NCBI GenBank assembly: GCA_022563655.1
Contig: JADFMW010000075.1
Coordinates: forward strand, 1-10,327
Source: Pseudomonadota bacterium
GTDB lineage: Bacteria; Pseudomonadota; Alphaproteobacteria; JAAXGF01
Length of the DNA: 10,327 bases
Direction: 5' to 3'
In this document: positions 1 through 7,720 of the stretch, one piece after another
How the letters are laid out: each line of letters opens with the position of its first letter
Position numbering within the stretch: position 1 is the first letter of the stretch
Position numbers and translations under genes: made by a program
Notes under the pieces: model-generated
Seen by the model: only the letters and a program-made list of their open reading frames with translations
Databases searched by the model: none
What the model was told of the DNA's origin: nothing

Positions 1-981
1 CGCCTCGATGAGGTCGAGGGCGGCGCCGTAGCCGTCGGCGTTGGCGGCGGCCACCACGGCGCGCCGCCCCGGCCTGACGCCATAGAGGCGGATCAGCCGC
101 TGCGCCGCCGAGCCCAGCATCACGCCGGGCAGGTCGTTGTTGCGGAACACCATCGGCTGCTCGAAGCTGCCGGCGGCGACGACCACCGCCTTGGCGCGCA
201 GCTTGTAGAGCCGGTTGCCGCGGATGATCGGCAGCCAGTTGTCGTCGAACCAGCCGTTGCACACCGCGTCGGTGAGCACGCGGACGTTGTCGTCGCCCTC
301 GACCTTGGCGGCGAGGTCGGCGCGCAACCTGGCGGCGCGCCTGCCGGCGGCGTCGAAGCGGGCGTAGTTGAGCGCGCCGCCGAGGATCGTGTTCTCCTCG
401 ATGAGCAGCACCTCGGCGCCGCTTTTCGCCGCCTCGAGGGCCGCCGCCATGCCGGCCGGCCCGCCGCCGACGACGGCGACGTCCGCGAACAGGTACTGCT
501 TGTCGTAATAGCCGTGCGCGGCCTTGACGTTGACCGTGCCGAGCCCGGCCAGGCGGCGGATCAGCGGCGCCCACAGCCGCCACGCCACCCGCGGCTTGTA
601 GAACGCCTTGTAGTAGAAGCCCACCGGCAGGAAGCGACCGAGGCGGCCGAGCAACGCGGCGCGGTCGCGATCCAGGCGGCCGACGACGTTGACCGCGGTC
701 ACCGTCATGCCAGGCTCGATCGGCCGGCGGTCGGCCAGCACGTTGGGCTCGTCGCCGAGTTGCACCAGCGTGTTGGCGTCCTGGCCGCAGGCGGTGAGGA
801 TGCCGCGCGGCCGGTGGTACTTGAACGAGCGCGACAGCACGCAAACGCCGTTCGCCGCCAGCGCGCTGGCGATGGTGTCGCCCGCGAACCCGGTGTAGCG
901 CTGGCCCTCGAAGCTAAACTCGACGCCCCGGTTGCGGTCGATCAGCGACCCCGCCGGCGGCGGCAGGCGGCTTGGCTTCAT
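1..981 (-). CDS. soxA: Sarcosine oxidase-family alpha subunit (partial, N-terminal 327 residues)
   Basis: Largest subunit of a heterotetrameric sarcosine-oxidase-type enzyme, a cytoplasmic flavoprotein that oxidatively demethylates N-methyl amino acids and passes the methyl carbon to tetrahydrofolate. I translated it from the complement: it begins MKPSRLPPPAGSLIDRNRG at the ATG at 981-979 and stays open to base 1. Full family members are about 1000 residues, so the rest, including the expected C-terminal aminomethyltransferase-like folate domain, lies outside the window. Residues about 17-100 resemble the ferredoxin-like Fer2_4 domain (SFKYHRPRG motif), with no cysteine spacing suited to an iron-sulfur cluster. 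A Rossmann dinucleotide site GGGPAG follows at residues 172-177, expected to bind NAD in this subunit. The start codon overlaps the soxD stop as ATGA, pointing to translational coupling. Sarcosine as the substrate is assumed; an N-methylglutamate dehydrogenase alpha subunit would look similar. Confidence 0.88.
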   Translation of the reverse strand, partial: MKPSRLPPPAGSLIDRNRGVEFSFEGQRYTGFAGDTIASALAANGVCVLSRSFKYHRPRGILTACGQDANTLVQLGDEPNVLADRRPIEPGMTVTAVNVVGRLDRDRAALLGRLGRFLPVGFYYKAFYKPRVAWRLWAPLIRRLAGLGTVNVKAAHGYYDKQYLFADVAVVGGGPAGMAAALEAAKSGAEVLLIEENTILGGALNYARFDAAGRRAARLRADLAAKVEGDDNVRVLTDAVCNGWFDDNWLPIIRGNRLYKLRAKAVVVAAGSFEQPMVFRNNDLPGVMLGSAAQRLIRLYGVRPGRRAVVAAANADGYGAALDLIEA

Positions 982-1295
982 GGCTTATCCTCGCCGCGGG
1001 CCGGAGCGCGGGCCGGCGCGGGAAATTCCATGCGCTGCGTGAACGCCTCGCTCGCCGGGTAGGTGCGGACGATCTCGTCGGTCGTGGTGTCGCGCTCGGC
1101 GATGAACCAATAGGCGGTGGCCACGTGGCACCACCACTCGCGCACCACCGCGGCGGCGTTGTTCTCGAAGAAGACGAAGTCGGTCCACTCGGCGTCGCTG
1201 CAGGCGTGGGGGTCGGGGTGCGATTCGACCTCGCCGCCGTAAGCGAACTCCGAGATGTTGCGCGGCCCGTTGAGCGGGCAGTTCAGGACCTTCAC
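978..1295 (-). CDS. soxD: Sarcosine oxidase-family delta subunit, divergent zinc site
   Basis: Small 105-residue subunit of the same enzyme; delta subunits are usually around 90-110 residues. The start is GTG at 1295-1293, supported by a strong upstream AGGAGA. Recognisable features are CPLNGPRN near the N terminus, EFAYGGE at residues 16-22, SDAEW at 33-37 and WFIAERDT at 63-70, all typical of the family. In the characterised enzyme the delta subunit binds zinc through three cysteines and one histidine (from memory, CPxC near residues 6-9 and HxxxC near 59-63). Here Cys6 and His57 are present, but the second cysteine position is Asn9 and the last is Ala61. A classical zinc site therefore seems lost, unless Cys32 or Cys56 substitutes. 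It lies between soxB (20-bp gap) and soxA (4-bp overlap). The pattern suggests a paralogous branch of the family rather than a canonical sarcosine oxidase. Confidence 0.88.
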   Translation of the reverse strand: MKVLNCPLNGPRNISEFAYGGEVESHPDPHACSDAEWTDFVFFENNAAAVVREWWCHVATAYWFIAERDTTTDEIVRTYPASEAFTQRMEFPAPARAPARGEDKP

Positions 1296-1300
1296 GGCGC

Positions 1301-1306
1301 TCTCCT
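1301..1306 (-). promoter_or_regulatory. Ribosome binding site for soxD
   Basis: On the minus strand AGGAGA lies five bases before the GTG codon at 1295-1293. This strong Shine-Dalgarno sequence in the 20-bp soxB-soxD gap decides the GTG start of soxD. Confidence 0.75.
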
Positions 1307-1315
1307 AATGGCCTC

Positions 1316-2557
1316 CTAGTGGCCGACCGAGGCCGCGCCCTTCTCGCCGAGCAGCTTGAACTCGCGGAACCGCGACAGCCGGAACGGCTCGATGAGGCCG
1401 GGGACCTCGCCGGTGGCGACGAGCTCGGCCATGCGCTTGCCCGCCACCGGCGTCGCCTTGAACCCCCAGGTGCCCCAGCCGGCGTCGATGTAGTGGTTCT
1501 CGAGCGGGGTCAAGCCCATGATCGGGCTGAAGTCGGGCGTCATGTCGGCCATGCCGCTCCATTGCCGCAAGAGCTTGACCTCGGCCAGGAAGGGGAACAG
1601 CTCGAGGATGTGCGCCATCAGGCCTTCCTTGAACTCGAGGCTCGGACGCGTCGAGTACAGCGGGTAGGGATCGGTGGCGCCGCCCATCACCAGTTCGCCC
1701 CGGTCCGACTGCGAGACATAGACGTGCAGGCTGCCCGAGACGACGATGGCGTCGAGGAACGGCTTGAGAGGCTGGGAGACGCACGCTTGCAGCGGGACGG
1801 TCAGGATCGGCGCCCTGAAGCCCGCCATCTTGGCGATCAGCGAGCTGTCGCCCGCCACCGCCTGCACCGTCTTTGCGCAGGCGACGGCGCCGCGGTCGGT
1901 GACGACGCCGACGACGCGGCCGTTCTTCTTGAGAATGTCGGTCACCGTCGTCTTCTGGTGGATCTCGACGCCCATCCGGCTGGCGGCGCCGCCGTAACCC
2001 CAGGCGACGGCGTCGTGGCGGGCGATCGAGCCGGGCGGGTGGTGCAGCGCGCCCAGCACCGGATAGCGCACGTGCTCCGAGAGGTTGATCTGCGGCACCA
2101 GCCTGGCGAGCTCGTCGCGCAGCACCAGCTCGGAGGCGACGCCGAGATGCTTGTTCACCTCGACCCGCCACCGCATGGTGCGCAGCGCCGCGTCGGTGTG
2201 GGCCAGGGTGACGTGGCCGCGCTCGGAGTACAGGATGTTGTAGTCGAGCTCCTGGCTGAGATCGCGAAACAGCCGGATCGATTCGTCGTAGAACCGCACG
2301 CCCTCGGGTGTGAGGTAGTTCGAGCGGATGATGGCGGTGTTGCGGCCCGTGTTGCCGCCGCCGATGTAGCCCTTGTCGAGCACGGCGACGTTGGTGATGC
2401 CGTGCTCCTTGGCGAGGTAGTAGGCGGTGGCGAGCCCGTGGCCGCCGCCGCCGATGATGACCACGTCGTAGGACGGCCTGAGGTCGCCCCGCGGCGCGAA
2501 ATGCCGCCTCGCGGGATACTTCTTCGAAAAGCCGTATTTCAGTAGCCCGAACGGCAT
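1316..2557 (-). CDS. soxB: Sarcosine oxidase-family beta subunit (FAD/covalent FMN oxidoreductase)
   Basis: Flavin subunit of the heterotetrameric enzyme, where the N-methyl amino acid is oxidised. At 413 residues it matches the usual beta-subunit length. After a short lead of about 29 residues comes the FAD-binding Rossmann motif IIGGGGHGLATAYYL at residues 34-48, followed by the family motif GGGNTGRNT at 66-74. The segment ARHDAVAWGY contains His181, at the position where characterised beta subunits carry covalently bound FMN, so both flavins are expected. A C-terminal glycine-rich stretch (DAGWGTWGFK) also fits this DAO-type family. The start is the ATG at 2557-2555; GGAG sits 13 bases upstream, a weak site. 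First gene of soxB-soxD-soxA, with soxG probably beyond the left edge. Substrate is uncertain: the soxBDAG order is shared by sarcosine oxidase and N-methylglutamate dehydrogenase. Confidence 0.92.
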   Translation of the reverse strand: MPFGLLKYGFSKKYPARRHFAPRGDLRPSYDVVIIGGGGHGLATAYYLAKEHGITNVAVLDKGYIGGGNTGRNTAIIRSNYLTPEGVRFYDESIRLFRDLSQELDYNILYSERGHVTLAHTDAALRTMRWRVEVNKHLGVASELVLRDELARLVPQINLSEHVRYPVLGALHHPPGSIARHDAVAWGYGGAASRMGVEIHQKTTVTDILKKNGRVVGVVTDRGAVACAKTVQAVAGDSSLIAKMAGFRAPILTVPLQACVSQPLKPFLDAIVVSGSLHVYVSQSDRGELVMGGATDPYPLYSTRPSLEFKEGLMAHILELFPFLAEVKLLRQWSGMADMTPDFSPIMGLTPLENHYIDAGWGTWGFKATPVAGKRMAELVATGEVPGLIEPFRLSRFREFKLLGEKGAASVGH

Positions 2558-2650
2558 GGCACCGCGATCGCTCCGCCCGGGGTCACGGTTCCTCGGGCGC
2601 GCCGGACTGCGCGTCGCGTGCCGGCGGGAAGCCTCTATTTGGCGCCGGCA

Positions 2651-2679
2651 AGGCTAGCGCGGGGTTTACTCTCGGGCAA
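2651..2679 (-). promoter_or_regulatory. Candidate sigma-70 promoter for soxBDA
   Basis: Read on the minus strand, TTGCCC (2679-2674) and TAGCCT (2656-2651) are separated by exactly 17 bases, a housekeeping-type layout about 95 bases upstream of the soxB ATG. Each hexamer is only a partial match to consensus, so this is a weak prediction by eye. Confidence 0.25.
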
Positions 2680-2754
2680 TGATATTCGCAGCGCCTGGCC
2701 GCCGCCGCCAAGGACTCGGAGCAAGCGGCGACCGCGGGGGCTGGGGTCGGGGGC

Positions 2755-2811
2755 GTTGACAAAGACTGGCCTGGTTGACAAAGACTGGCCTGGTTGACAA
2801 AGACTGGCCTG
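2755..2811. repeat. Three perfect 19-bp tandem repeats containing TTGACA
   Basis: The unit GTTGACAAAGACTGGCCTG occurs three times head to tail without a mismatch (2755-2773, 2774-2792, 2793-2811). A degenerate fourth start, GTTGACA, follows at 2816-2822. The unit is 10/19 GC, lower than the surroundings. The TTGACA motifs recur at 19-bp spacing, with a larger 23-bp step to the fourth copy. The array ends 70 bp before the glutamate dehydrogenase ATG. It could be a set of operator sites, repeated -35 elements, or a slippage-prone minisatellite; the sequence alone does not decide. Confidence 0.9.
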
Positions 2812-2816
2812 TAAAG

Positions 2817-2844
2817 TTGACACGAATGTTTTAAGATTTACCGT
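2817..2844 (+). promoter_or_regulatory. Candidate promoter for the glutamate dehydrogenase gene
   Basis: A perfect -35 hexamer TTGACA at 2817-2822 is followed after 16 bases by TACCGT at 2839-2844, a weak -10. This would start transcription about 30 bases before the ATG. A better-looking -10, TAAGAT at 2832-2837, lies only 9 bases from this TTGACA, which is too close. The position just downstream of the tandem repeats supports a control region, but the exact boxes are uncertain. Confidence 0.35.
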
Positions 2845-2865
2845 CTAGGCTCGTGGCCGCCCCAC

Positions 2866-2877
2866 GGGAGAGAGAAG
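2866..2877 (+). promoter_or_regulatory. Ribosome binding site for glutamate dehydrogenase
   Basis: The purine-rich stretch GGGAGAGAGAAG ends four bases before the ATG at 2882 and supports that start codon. Confidence 0.6.
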
Positions 2878-2881
2878 CGCC

Positions 2882-5800
2882 ATGACATCGCGCGCGCGGG
2901 ACCTCAAGGCCGAGCTGATCGACGCGATCGTCAAGCGGCTCGACGGCCGGCTGCCCAGCGAAGAAGCGTCCCGCGCCGAGCGCTTCGTACGCCAGTACTA
3001 CGGCGAGGTCACGCCCGAGGATCTCGCCGGCTTCAGCGACGACACCCGCTATGGCGAGGCCATGGCGATCTGGCGTTTCGCGCAGCAGCGCGAGCCAGGG
3101 AAGGCCAAGATTCGCGTCTACAACCCGCGCCCCGAGAAGCACGGCTGGCACTCGACCCACACGATCGTCGAGATCATCAACGACGACATGCCGTTTCTGG
3201 TCGATTCCGTTGCCGCCGCGCTCAACCGGCAAGACCTCGCCGTGCACCTCCTCATTCACCCCATCCTGGGCATCCGCCGCGACGGTGACGGACGGCTCAT
3301 CGACGTGCTTGGCGCGGGCGTCGAGGCCGGGGACGCGATCACCGAATCGGTGCTCCACGTCGAGGTCAGCCAGCAGTCGGCGCAGGAGACCCTCGACGCC
3401 ATCCGCGACAACCTCGCCAGCGTGCTCGCCGACGTGCGGGCCACGGTCAACGACTGGCGGGCGATGCACGCCGAGGTCAACGACATCATCAGCGAGCTCG
3501 GGGCGGCGCCGGCGCCCTTGGCCGAGGACGAGATCTCGGAAGCCAAGGCGTTCCTCGAGTGGATCCGCGACGACAACTTCACGTTCCTCGGCTTTCGCGA
3601 GTACCGCCTGGAACGCGTCGACGGTAAGGACTACCTGCACATGTCCCCCGAATCCGGGCTCGGCGTGCTGCGCCGGGTGACGCCGGAATCGCTCAAGCGC
3701 AGCGAGACCCCGCTGTCGCCGGAGGTCAGCCGCTTCGCGCGCCGCAAGCAGCTTCTCATCATCACCAAGGCCAACAGCCGCGCCGTCGTGCACCGGCCCG
3801 TGTACATGGACTACATCGGGGTCAAGCGCTTCGACGAGACCGGCGAGGTGATCGGCGAGCGGCGGTTCATCGGCCTGTTCACCTCGACGGCATACACTGG
3901 CACCCCACGCGATATCCCACTCTTGCGCCGCAAGGTAAGCAAGGTGTTCGCGCGCTCGAACTTTGCGCCCAACAGCCATAACGGCAAGGCGCTGCTCAAC
4001 ATCCTCGAAACCTACCCGCGCGACGAGCTGTTCCAGATCGACGACGACAAGCTGTTTGAGATCAGCCACGGCATCCTTCACCTCGAGGTGCGCCAGCGCA
4101 TCCGGCTGTTCATCCGCCGCGACAGCTACGCGCGCTTTTACTCCTGTCTCGTCTACGTGCCGCGCGAGCGCTACAACACGGCGCTGCGCGAGCGCATGCG
4201 GGAGATCCTGGTCAAGGCGCTCCACGGCTCGGGGGCCGAGTACACCGTGCAGGTCTCCGAGGCGGTGATGGCGCGCCTGCACTTCATCGTTCGCACCCCG
4301 ACGGTCGGGCGCGCGCGGCGCAAGGTTGGCGTCGGGGAGATCGAGGCGCTCCTCGCCGCCGCCGCCCGGTCGTGGGCCGACGACTTGCGCGACGCCTGCA
4401 TCGACCGTTGGGGCGAGGCCGAGGGCATGGCCCTGTTCCGCCGCTACCGCGACGCGTTCCCACCGGCTTACCGCGACGACTTCAACGCCCGGACGGCGGT
4501 CTCCGACATCGACAAGATCGAAGGGCTGGCCGGCGCCGACGAGGTGGCGATGAACCTGTACAGCCCTCCCGACGCCCCCGAGGGCAAACTCCACTTCAAG
4601 ATCTACCATCCGAACGACCCGGTGCCGCTGTCGGACATCCTGCCGATGCTCGAGAACATGGGGCTTAAGGTGATCGAGGAGAGGCCCTACCGGGTCGGGC
4701 CCGAGGGCAACGAGGGCGGCTTTTGGATTCACGACTTCAGCATGACCAGCCGGCGCGGCCGCGAGGCCGAGGTCGACCGGGCGAAGCCGCTATTCGAGGA
4801 GGCCTTCGCCAAGATCTGGTTCGGCGACGTCGAGAATGACGGCTTCAACGAGCTGGTCCTCGGAGCCGGCCTCACCTGGCGCGAGGTGTGGGTGTTGCGC
4901 GCCTATTGCAAGTTCCTGCGCCAGGCGGACATCACCTTCAGCGATCGCTACATGGAGGAGACGCTGGGCAAGAACGCGGCGCTGGCGCGCCTGCTGGTCG
5001 AGCTGTTCCTGGCCCGGTTCGACCCGGCGCTCGGGCGCGGCAGGGACAAACGCGACGCCGGCATCGAGCGCCGCATCGGACCGGCGCTCGACGCCGTCCC
5101 CAACCTCGACGAGGACCGCATCCTGAGGCGCTTTCACAACCTCATCAGGGCGACGCTCAGGACCAACTATTTCCAGACCGGGGCGGACGGCGCGGCCAAG
5201 CCCTACCTCTCGTTCAAGCTCGACTCGCGGGCCATCGACGAGCTGCCGCCGCCGCGCCCCTGGGTCGAGGTCTTCATCCACTCGCCGCGCGTCGAGGCGC
5301 TGCACCTGCGCGGCGGCAAGGTCGCCCGCGGCGGCATCCGCTGGTCGGACCGGCGCGAGGACTTCCGCACCGAGGTCCTCGGGCTGATGAAGGCGCAGAG
5401 AGTGAAGAACGCGGTCATCGTTCCGGTCGGCGCCAAGGGCGGCTTCGTGGTCAAGCGCCCGCCCTCGCACGGCGGCCGCGAGGCGCTGCAGGACGAGGTC
5501 ATCGCCTGCTACAAGATGATGATGTCGGGTCTGCTCGACCTCACCGACAACCTCGTCGCCGGCGAGCTGGCGCCGCCGCCGCGCGTGGTGCGCCACGACG
5601 ACGCCGACCCCTACCTCGTCGTCGCCGCCGACAAGGGCACGGCCACCTTCTCCGACATCGCCAACGCGGTCGCCAACGACTACGGCTTCTGGCTCGGCGA
5701 CGCCTTCGCCAGCGGCGGCTCGTCGGGCTACGACCACAAGCAGATGGCCATCACCGCCCGGGGCGCGTGGGAATCGGTCAAGCGCCACTTCCGCGAGCTC

Positions 5801-7720
5801 GGCGCCGATATCCAGACGACCGATTTCACCTGCGTCGGCATCGGCGACATGTCGGGCGACGTGTTCGGCAACGGCATGCTCCTCTCGAAGCACATCAAGC
5901 TGATCGGAGCGTTCAACCACCTGCACGTCTTCTTCGACCCCGATCCCGACCCGGCGGCAAGCCATCGCGAGCGCAAGCGCCTGTTCGCGAAGCCGCGCTC
6001 GACCTGGGCCGACTACAACCCCAAGCGCATCTCCAAGGGCGGCGGCGTGTTCGACCGCAAGGCCAAGGCGGTGGCGGTGACGCCCGAGATGAAGAAATGG
6101 CTCGGAATCACGCGCGACAAGCTCACGCCCAACGAGCTGATCAAGGCGCTGCTCCTGGCCCCGGTCGATCTGTTGTGGAACGGCGGCATCGGCACCTACG
6201 TCAAGGCGAGCGACGAAAGCCACGCCGAGGTCGGCGACCGCGCCAACGACGCCGTGCGCGTCGACGGCAAGGAGCTGCGCTGCCGCGTGGCCGGCGAGGG
6301 CGGCAACCTGGGGATCACCCAGCGCGGCCGCATCGAGTTCGCGCTCGCCGGCGGCCGCTTGAACACCGACGCCATCGACAACTCGGCCGGCGTCGACTGC
6401 TCGGACCACGAGGTCAACATCAAGATCCTGCTCGGCGGCGTGGTCGAGGGCGGCGACATGACCACCAAGCAACGCGACGCGTTGCTCGCCCGGATGACCG
6501 ACGAGGTCGCCGAACTGGTGCTGATGGACAACTACCAGCAGATCAAGGCGATCAGCATCGCCGAAGCGCAGGGGATGGCCCTGCTCGGGCCGCAGGCGCG
6601 GCTGATGCGCAGTCTCGAGCGCGCCGGCACGCTCGACCGCGGGCTCGAGAACCTGCCCGACGAAGAAGCCCTGGCCGAGCGGCAAGAGGCCGGTAACGGC
6701 CTCACCCGGCCCGAGCTCGCGGTGCTGCTCGCCTACGCCAAGATGGCGCTCTACGAAACCTTGCTCGCCTCGGACCTGCCGGAGGATCCGTACCTCGCGG
6801 TCGATCTGCTGCGTTACTTCCCGCGGCCTCTGCGCAAGCGCTACAGGGCGGCGATCGGGCGCCACCGGCTGCGGCGCGATATCATCGCCGCTTCGGCGAC
6901 CAACAGCATGGTCAACCGGGTCGGCGCCACGTTCATCAATCAGATCGTCGAGGACCTCGGCTTCTCGCCCAGCGAGATCGCGCGCGCCTTCATCATCAGC
7001 CGCGACGCGTTCGATCTGCGCTCGCTGTGGAAGGCCGTCGAGGGGCTCGACAATGCGGTACCGAGCACGGTGCAGACCAAGATGGCGCTCGATATCGGCC
7101 GCCTGGTCGAGCGCAGCACCATGTGGTTCCTGCGCAACCGCGCGCATCCGCTCGACATCGCGGCGACGATCGACGCCTTTACGCCGGGCATCGGCGCGCT
7201 CGCCCGGCGCCTCGACGAGGTGCTGAGCGAGACCCGCCGCGGCTCGCTCGCCCAGGCCGCCGAGCGCTACGCCGGCGAGGGCGTGCCGCGGGACCTCGCC
7301 CGGCGCGTCGCCAGCCTCGACGCGCTGGCCTCGGCTCTCGACATCGCCCAGGCCGCGCGCCGCCGCAAACTCGCCGTCGAGGAAGTCGGGCGCGTCTACT
7401 TCCAGGTCGGCGAGCGGCTCGGTCTCGACTGGCTGCGCGCCAGCGCCGGCGGCTTCGCCGCCGAGTCGCACTGGCAGCGCCAGGCGGTGACCGCCATCGT
7501 CGACGAGCTTTACAGCCAGCAGCGCGACCTTGCCGCCGCCGTGCTCGAAGCCAACGGCGCCGGTCCACCGGGCGGCGCGGTCGACAACTGGATCGCCGCT
7601 CATCGCTCGGCCGTCGAGCGCAACGAGCGGCTGCTCGCCGACCTCAGGAAGACGGGCGCCATCGACCTCGCCATGCTGACCGTGGCCAACCGGCAAATCC
7701 GTGCCCTCGCCGCCGGCTGA
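2882..7720 (+). CDS. gdhZ: NAD-dependent glutamate dehydrogenase, large (180 kDa) type
   Basis: Cytoplasmic enzyme that oxidises L-glutamate with NAD+ to 2-oxoglutarate and ammonium, mainly for glutamate catabolism. The 1612 residues match the usual length of the large GDH180 family, known as GdhZ in Caulobacter and GdhB in Pseudomonas. The N-terminal half holds ACT-like regulatory segments: HTIVEIINDDMPFLVDSV at residues 93-110, a second near 405-445 (RIRLFIRRD) and a third near 565-605. The catalytic core contains GGIRWSD at 817-823, then K837, K842 and PVGAKGGF at 848-855, where K852 matches the catalytic-lysine region of glutamate dehydrogenases. DKGTATFSD starts at 917, and the dinucleotide site GIGDMSG is at 986-992. 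A long helical C-terminal domain follows. The ATG at 2882 has a good ribosome site, and no frameshift or missing motif is visible. In relatives, amino acids regulate the enzyme allosterically through the N-terminal part. The symbol follows Caulobacter usage. Confidence 0.97.
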   Translation: MTSRARDLKAELIDAIVKRLDGRLPSEEASRAERFVRQYYGEVTPEDLAGFSDDTRYGEAMAIWRFAQQREPGKAKIRVYNPRPEKHGWHSTHTIVEIINDDMPFLVDSVAAALNRQDLAVHLLIHPILGIRRDGDGRLIDVLGAGVEAGDAITESVLHVEVSQQSAQETLDAIRDNLASVLADVRATVNDWRAMHAEVNDIISELGAAPAPLAEDEISEAKAFLEWIRDDNFTFLGFREYRLERVDGKDYLHMSPESGLGVLRRVTPESLKRSETPLSPEVSRFARRKQLLIITKANSRAVVHRPVYMDYIGVKRFDETGEVIGERRFIGLFTSTAYTGTPRDIPLLRRKVSKVFARSNFAPNSHNGKALLNILETYPRDELFQIDDDKLFEISHGILHLEVRQRIRLFIRRDSYARFYSCLVYVPRERYNTALRERMREILVKALHGSGAEYTVQVSEAVMARLHFIVRTPTVGRARRKVGVGEIEALLAAAARSWADDLRDACIDRWGEAEGMALFRRYRDAFPPAYRDDFNARTAVSDIDKIEGLAGADEVAMNLYSPPDAPEGKLHFKIYHPNDPVPLSDILPMLENMGLKVIEERPYRVGPEGNEGGFWIHDFSMTSRRGREAEVDRAKPLFEEAFAKIWFGDVENDGFNELVLGAGLTWREVWVLRAYCKFLRQADITFSDRYMEETLGKNAALARLLVELFLARFDPALGRGRDKRDAGIERRIGPALDAVPNLDEDRILRRFHNLIRATLRTNYFQTGADGAAKPYLSFKLDSRAIDELPPPRPWVEVFIHSPRVEALHLRGGKVARGGIRWSDRREDFRTEVLGLMKAQRVKNAVIVPVGAKGGFVVKRPPSHGGREALQDEVIACYKMMMSGLLDLTDNLVAGELAPPPRVVRHDDADPYLVVAADKGTATFSDIANAVANDYGFWLGDAFASGGSSGYDHKQMAITARGAWESVKRHFRELGADIQTTDFTCVGIGDMSGDVFGNGMLLSKHIKLIGAFNHLHVFFDPDPDPAASHRERKRLFAKPRSTWADYNPKRISKGGGVFDRKAKAVAVTPEMKKWLGITRDKLTPNELIKALLLAPVDLLWNGGIGTYVKASDESHAEVGDRANDAVRVDGKELRCRVAGEGGNLGITQRGRIEFALAGGRLNTDAIDNSAGVDCSDHEVNIKILLGGVVEGGDMTTKQRDALLARMTDEVAELVLMDNYQQIKAISIAEAQGMALLGPQARLMRSLERAGTLDRGLENLPDEEALAERQEAGNGLTRPELAVLLAYAKMALYETLLASDLPEDPYLAVDLLRYFPRPLRKRYRAAIGRHRLRRDIIAASATNSMVNRVGATFINQIVEDLGFSPSEIARAFIISRDAFDLRSLWKAVEGLDNAVPSTVQTKMALDIGRLVERSTMWFLRNRAHPLDIAATIDAFTPGIGALARRLDEVLSETRRGSLAQAAERYAGEGVPRDLARRVASLDALASALDIAQAARRRKLAVEEVGRVYFQVGERLGLDWLRASAGGFAAESHWQRQAVTAIVDELYSQQRDLAAAVLEANGAGPPGGAVDNWIAAHRSAVERNERLLADLRKTGAIDLAMLTVANRQIRALAAG

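Larger units (their letters stand above)
2558..2881. other. Divergent intergenic control region between soxB and glutamate dehydrogenase
   Basis: These 324 bases contain no convincing gene. They separate soxB (minus strand) from the glutamate dehydrogenase gene (plus strand) and must hold both promoters. The right part, about 2755-2845, is visibly richer in A and T than the rest of the window and carries the tandem repeats. The stretch 2560-2750 is GC-rich and shows only a candidate sox promoter. A 62-codon open frame on the minus strand (2823-2635) runs through the repeats; it has no family resemblance and I do not call it a gene. I see no tRNA, small RNA or clear stem-loop terminator. Confidence 0.7.

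Noticed and set aside
1319..2545. 408-codon open frame on the plus strand opposite soxB
   Set aside because: A shadow of soxB: no protein family features, low-complexity composition, while soxB has clear flavin-binding motifs.
2767..2822. Possible sigma-54 (-24/-12) promoter in the TGGCCTG elements of the repeats
   Set aside because: The GG is present, but no GC occurs at the required distance in any copy (the downstream element reads TTGAC rather than TTGC and is off by one base).
2635..2823. 62-codon minus-strand frame in the intergenic region
   Set aside because: It starts within the tandem repeats, which produce a repetitive peptide, and has no convincing ribosome site or family resemblance.
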